NCBI GenBank assembly: GCA_019359075.1
Contig: JAHHIB010000047.1
Coordinates: forward strand, 1 to 63,589
DNA length: 63,589 nt
Source of the DNA: Kalymmatonema hyalinum WJT4-NPBG1
GTDB taxonomy: Bacteria > Cyanobacteriota > Cyanobacteriia > Cyanobacteriales > Nostocaceae
Direction of reading: 5' to 3'
In this document: positions 62,482-63,589 of the stretch, piece after piece
Numbering within the stretch: the first letter of the stretch is position 1
Layout: each line of letters starts with the position of its first letter
The notes under the pieces: model-generated
Seen by the model: only the letters and a program-made list of their open reading frames with translations
The model's database searches: none
Told to the model about the DNA's origin: nothing
Translations under genes and position numbers: made by a program

Positions 62482-63066
62482 TTTTTAAGAGAGACTCTTT
62501 CTAAATACCGAGAACTATCTAGTATTTAAATAATTTTACTGCTTCTAAAAAATTTTTGATCAATTAGGAAAAGCATAGAAATAAAGAAACATTCTATATC
62601 TATAGATATGTATTATTAAATCAATTTCTGATATAGTTTTGCTATCTATGTTGTACTTATTATATCATTTTTTTGCGTAATTTTACTTAAAAAAGTAAAA
62701 ATAAATAGTTCAAGCTAAAAAACATGAGATTATGTAAAGTGTGTTAAGCACTGGCGTAATGCATAAAAATTAAAAGCACGTGATAACTGATTAACTTCAG
62801 TTATCTTGGCTTTTAAGCGATAAGAACAACAAATTGTTGTGTCATACTTAGTTCTTCGCAACCGGAGGAACACAAGCGTGATGCAGATCAGAAATTTTAC
62901 CAATTTTACCTACTCTGTCCCACATCATATGGGCAGAGCGCATTCCTAATCGCCCTGTTGTAGGCTATAAAGCCCTAATAGCTGTCTTCCTCATACCGTC
63001 AAGTACTATCCTGCGATTAAGGTGATTTTTGTTTTCGCTGTGTGTGGATATTTAGAGGAGTGAGAA
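62482..63066. other. Gene-poor region with a possible short leader ORF
   Basis: About 585 bp, very AT-rich in its first half. Near the right end a 22-codon frame (62881-62949) starts MQIRNFTNFTYSVPHH after a good GGAGGA at 62864-62869, but I do not recognise it and it may be noise. A ribosome site (GAGGAGTGAGA) at the end serves the next gene. Confidence 0.35.
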
Positions 63067-63589
63067 ATGAATCAAAAGTTACTTATAAAGCTGATATTAG
63101 TTTTCTCTAAAACTTCTTTACTCGCTGTTACAAGTTTAGTTATTTTTCTACAACCATCCCTAGCACAATTTCCACCAACTACACCGGACACAACCACGCC
63201 ACCAACCACACCACCAACCACGCCACCAACTACACCGGACACAACCACACCACCAACCACACCACCAACCACACCACCAACCACACCACCAACAACACCA
63301 CCAACCACACCACCAACCACACCACCAACCACACCACCAACCACACCACCAACAACCACACCACCAACAACCACACCACCAACAACCACACCACCAACAA
63401 CCACACCACCAACAACCACACCACCAACAACCACACCACCAACAACCACACCACCAACAACCACACCGCCAACTACAACACCGCCAACTACAACACCGCC
63501 AACTACAACACCGCCAACTACAACACCGCCAACTACAACACCGCCAACTACAACACCACCAACTACAACACCGCCAACTACAACACCGC
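63067..63589 (+). CDS. Secreted Thr/Pro-repeat protein, 3' end cut by window edge
   Basis: The ATG follows GAGGAGTGAGA. A signal peptide (KLILVFSKTSLLAVTSLVIF LQPSLAQ) is followed from about residue 37 by continuous PPTT/PPTTT units to the window edge, with the early variant PDTTTPP. The frame is open to base 63589. Such repeats form extended cell-wall or sheath linkers; no functional domain is visible before the edge. Confidence 0.85.
   Translation, partial: MNQKLLIKLILVFSKTSLLAVTSLVIFLQPSLAQFPPTTPDTTTPPTTPPTTPPTTPDTTTPPTTPPTTPPTTPPTTPPTTPPTTPPTTPPTTPPTTTPPTTTPPTTTPPTTTPPTTTPPTTTPPTTTPPTTTPPTTTPPTTTPPTTTPPTTTPPTTTPPTTTPPTTTPPTTTP
63171..63589 (+). repeat. CCACCAAC(C)ACA low-complexity array
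   Basis: 12- and 15-bp units encoding PPTT and PPTTT run to the window edge. Three sub-families differ by codon choice: CCACCAACCACA, CCACCAACAACCACA and CCGCCAACTACAACA. Each forms a block, indicating successive local expansions. Confidence 0.95.

Noticed and set aside
63072-63472. Minus-strand Val/Gly and Val/Trp/Leu repeat frames
   Set aside because: Antisense of the Thr/Pro repeat gene, which has a ribosome site and signal peptide on the plus strand.
1-63589. tRNA, rRNA or other structured RNA genes
   Set aside because: Reading both strands, I found no cloverleaf with a T-loop GTTCRA pattern and CCA end, and no rRNA-like stretch.

Overview
The window looks like a chromosomal segment of a filamentous, Nostocales-type cyanobacterium. 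The palindrome GCGATCGC (HIP1) recurs throughout, and COP23, CHAT, two-partner-secretion and multi-domain Ser/Thr kinase genes are typical of that group. The dominant theme is a contractile injection system (CIS) of the eCIS / thylakoid-anchored type. Its structural genes lie in two convergent blocks about 30 kb apart, and toxin-like cargo genes and signalling genes fill the space between them.

Left block (1-14.8 kb). A Ser/Thr kinase runs off the left edge on the minus strand. A plus-strand operon then encodes a DUF4255/Pvc16-like cap, two single-pass membrane proteins with Ig-like domains (one also with WD40 repeats), a second DUF4255 protein, the sheath, two tube proteins, two tail-assembly-like paralogues, a 49-residue DUF6760-like protein, and an FHA protein fused to a degenerate methylglyoxal-synthase fold. 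Facing it on the minus strand (14.8-19.4 kb) is a signalling operon: histidine kinase, NarL-type regulator, pseudokinase/PstS-like membrane protein, zinc-ribbon FHA protein.

Middle (19.7-38.2 kb). This holds a YbjN-like gene with a duplicated 3' fragment flanking an AbrB/PIN toxin-antitoxin pair. It also holds the cargo: a 1908-residue eCIS-core (DUF4157) nuclease with a SUKH immunity gene, a 238-residue barnase-like effector with a collapsed DUF4157 region and a barstar gene, a candidate Cys-His-Asp (transglutaminase-like) effector, and a DUF922-like HExxH effector interrupted by an in-frame stop. A second kinase, a TpsB transporter and a frameshifted hicA with an intact hicB also lie here.

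Right part (38.2-63.6 kb). A TpsA-CHAT exoprotein, a COP23 protein, a trypsin-like protease and a glycosyltransferase come first. The second CIS block on the minus strand (60.5 to 46 kb) encodes a small conserved protein, a third tube-like protein, a long disordered repeat protein with a PGEFV motif, the CIS tube/LysM-position protein, the VgrG-like spike, PAAR, gp25, gpJ, gpI, a DUF4159 protein and the AAA+ ATPase. A kinase with MORN repeats follows, then a secreted Thr/Pro-repeat protein cut by the right edge.

How the parts may fit together (inference). The two CIS blocks supply one particle. The Ig/TM proteins are candidate membrane anchors, and no tail fibre is recognised. Three Hanks kinases, one pseudokinase and two FHA proteins around the locus suggest phospho-threonine control resembling the T6SS PpkA-Fha pathway. 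The DUF4157-leader proteins are the likely payloads.
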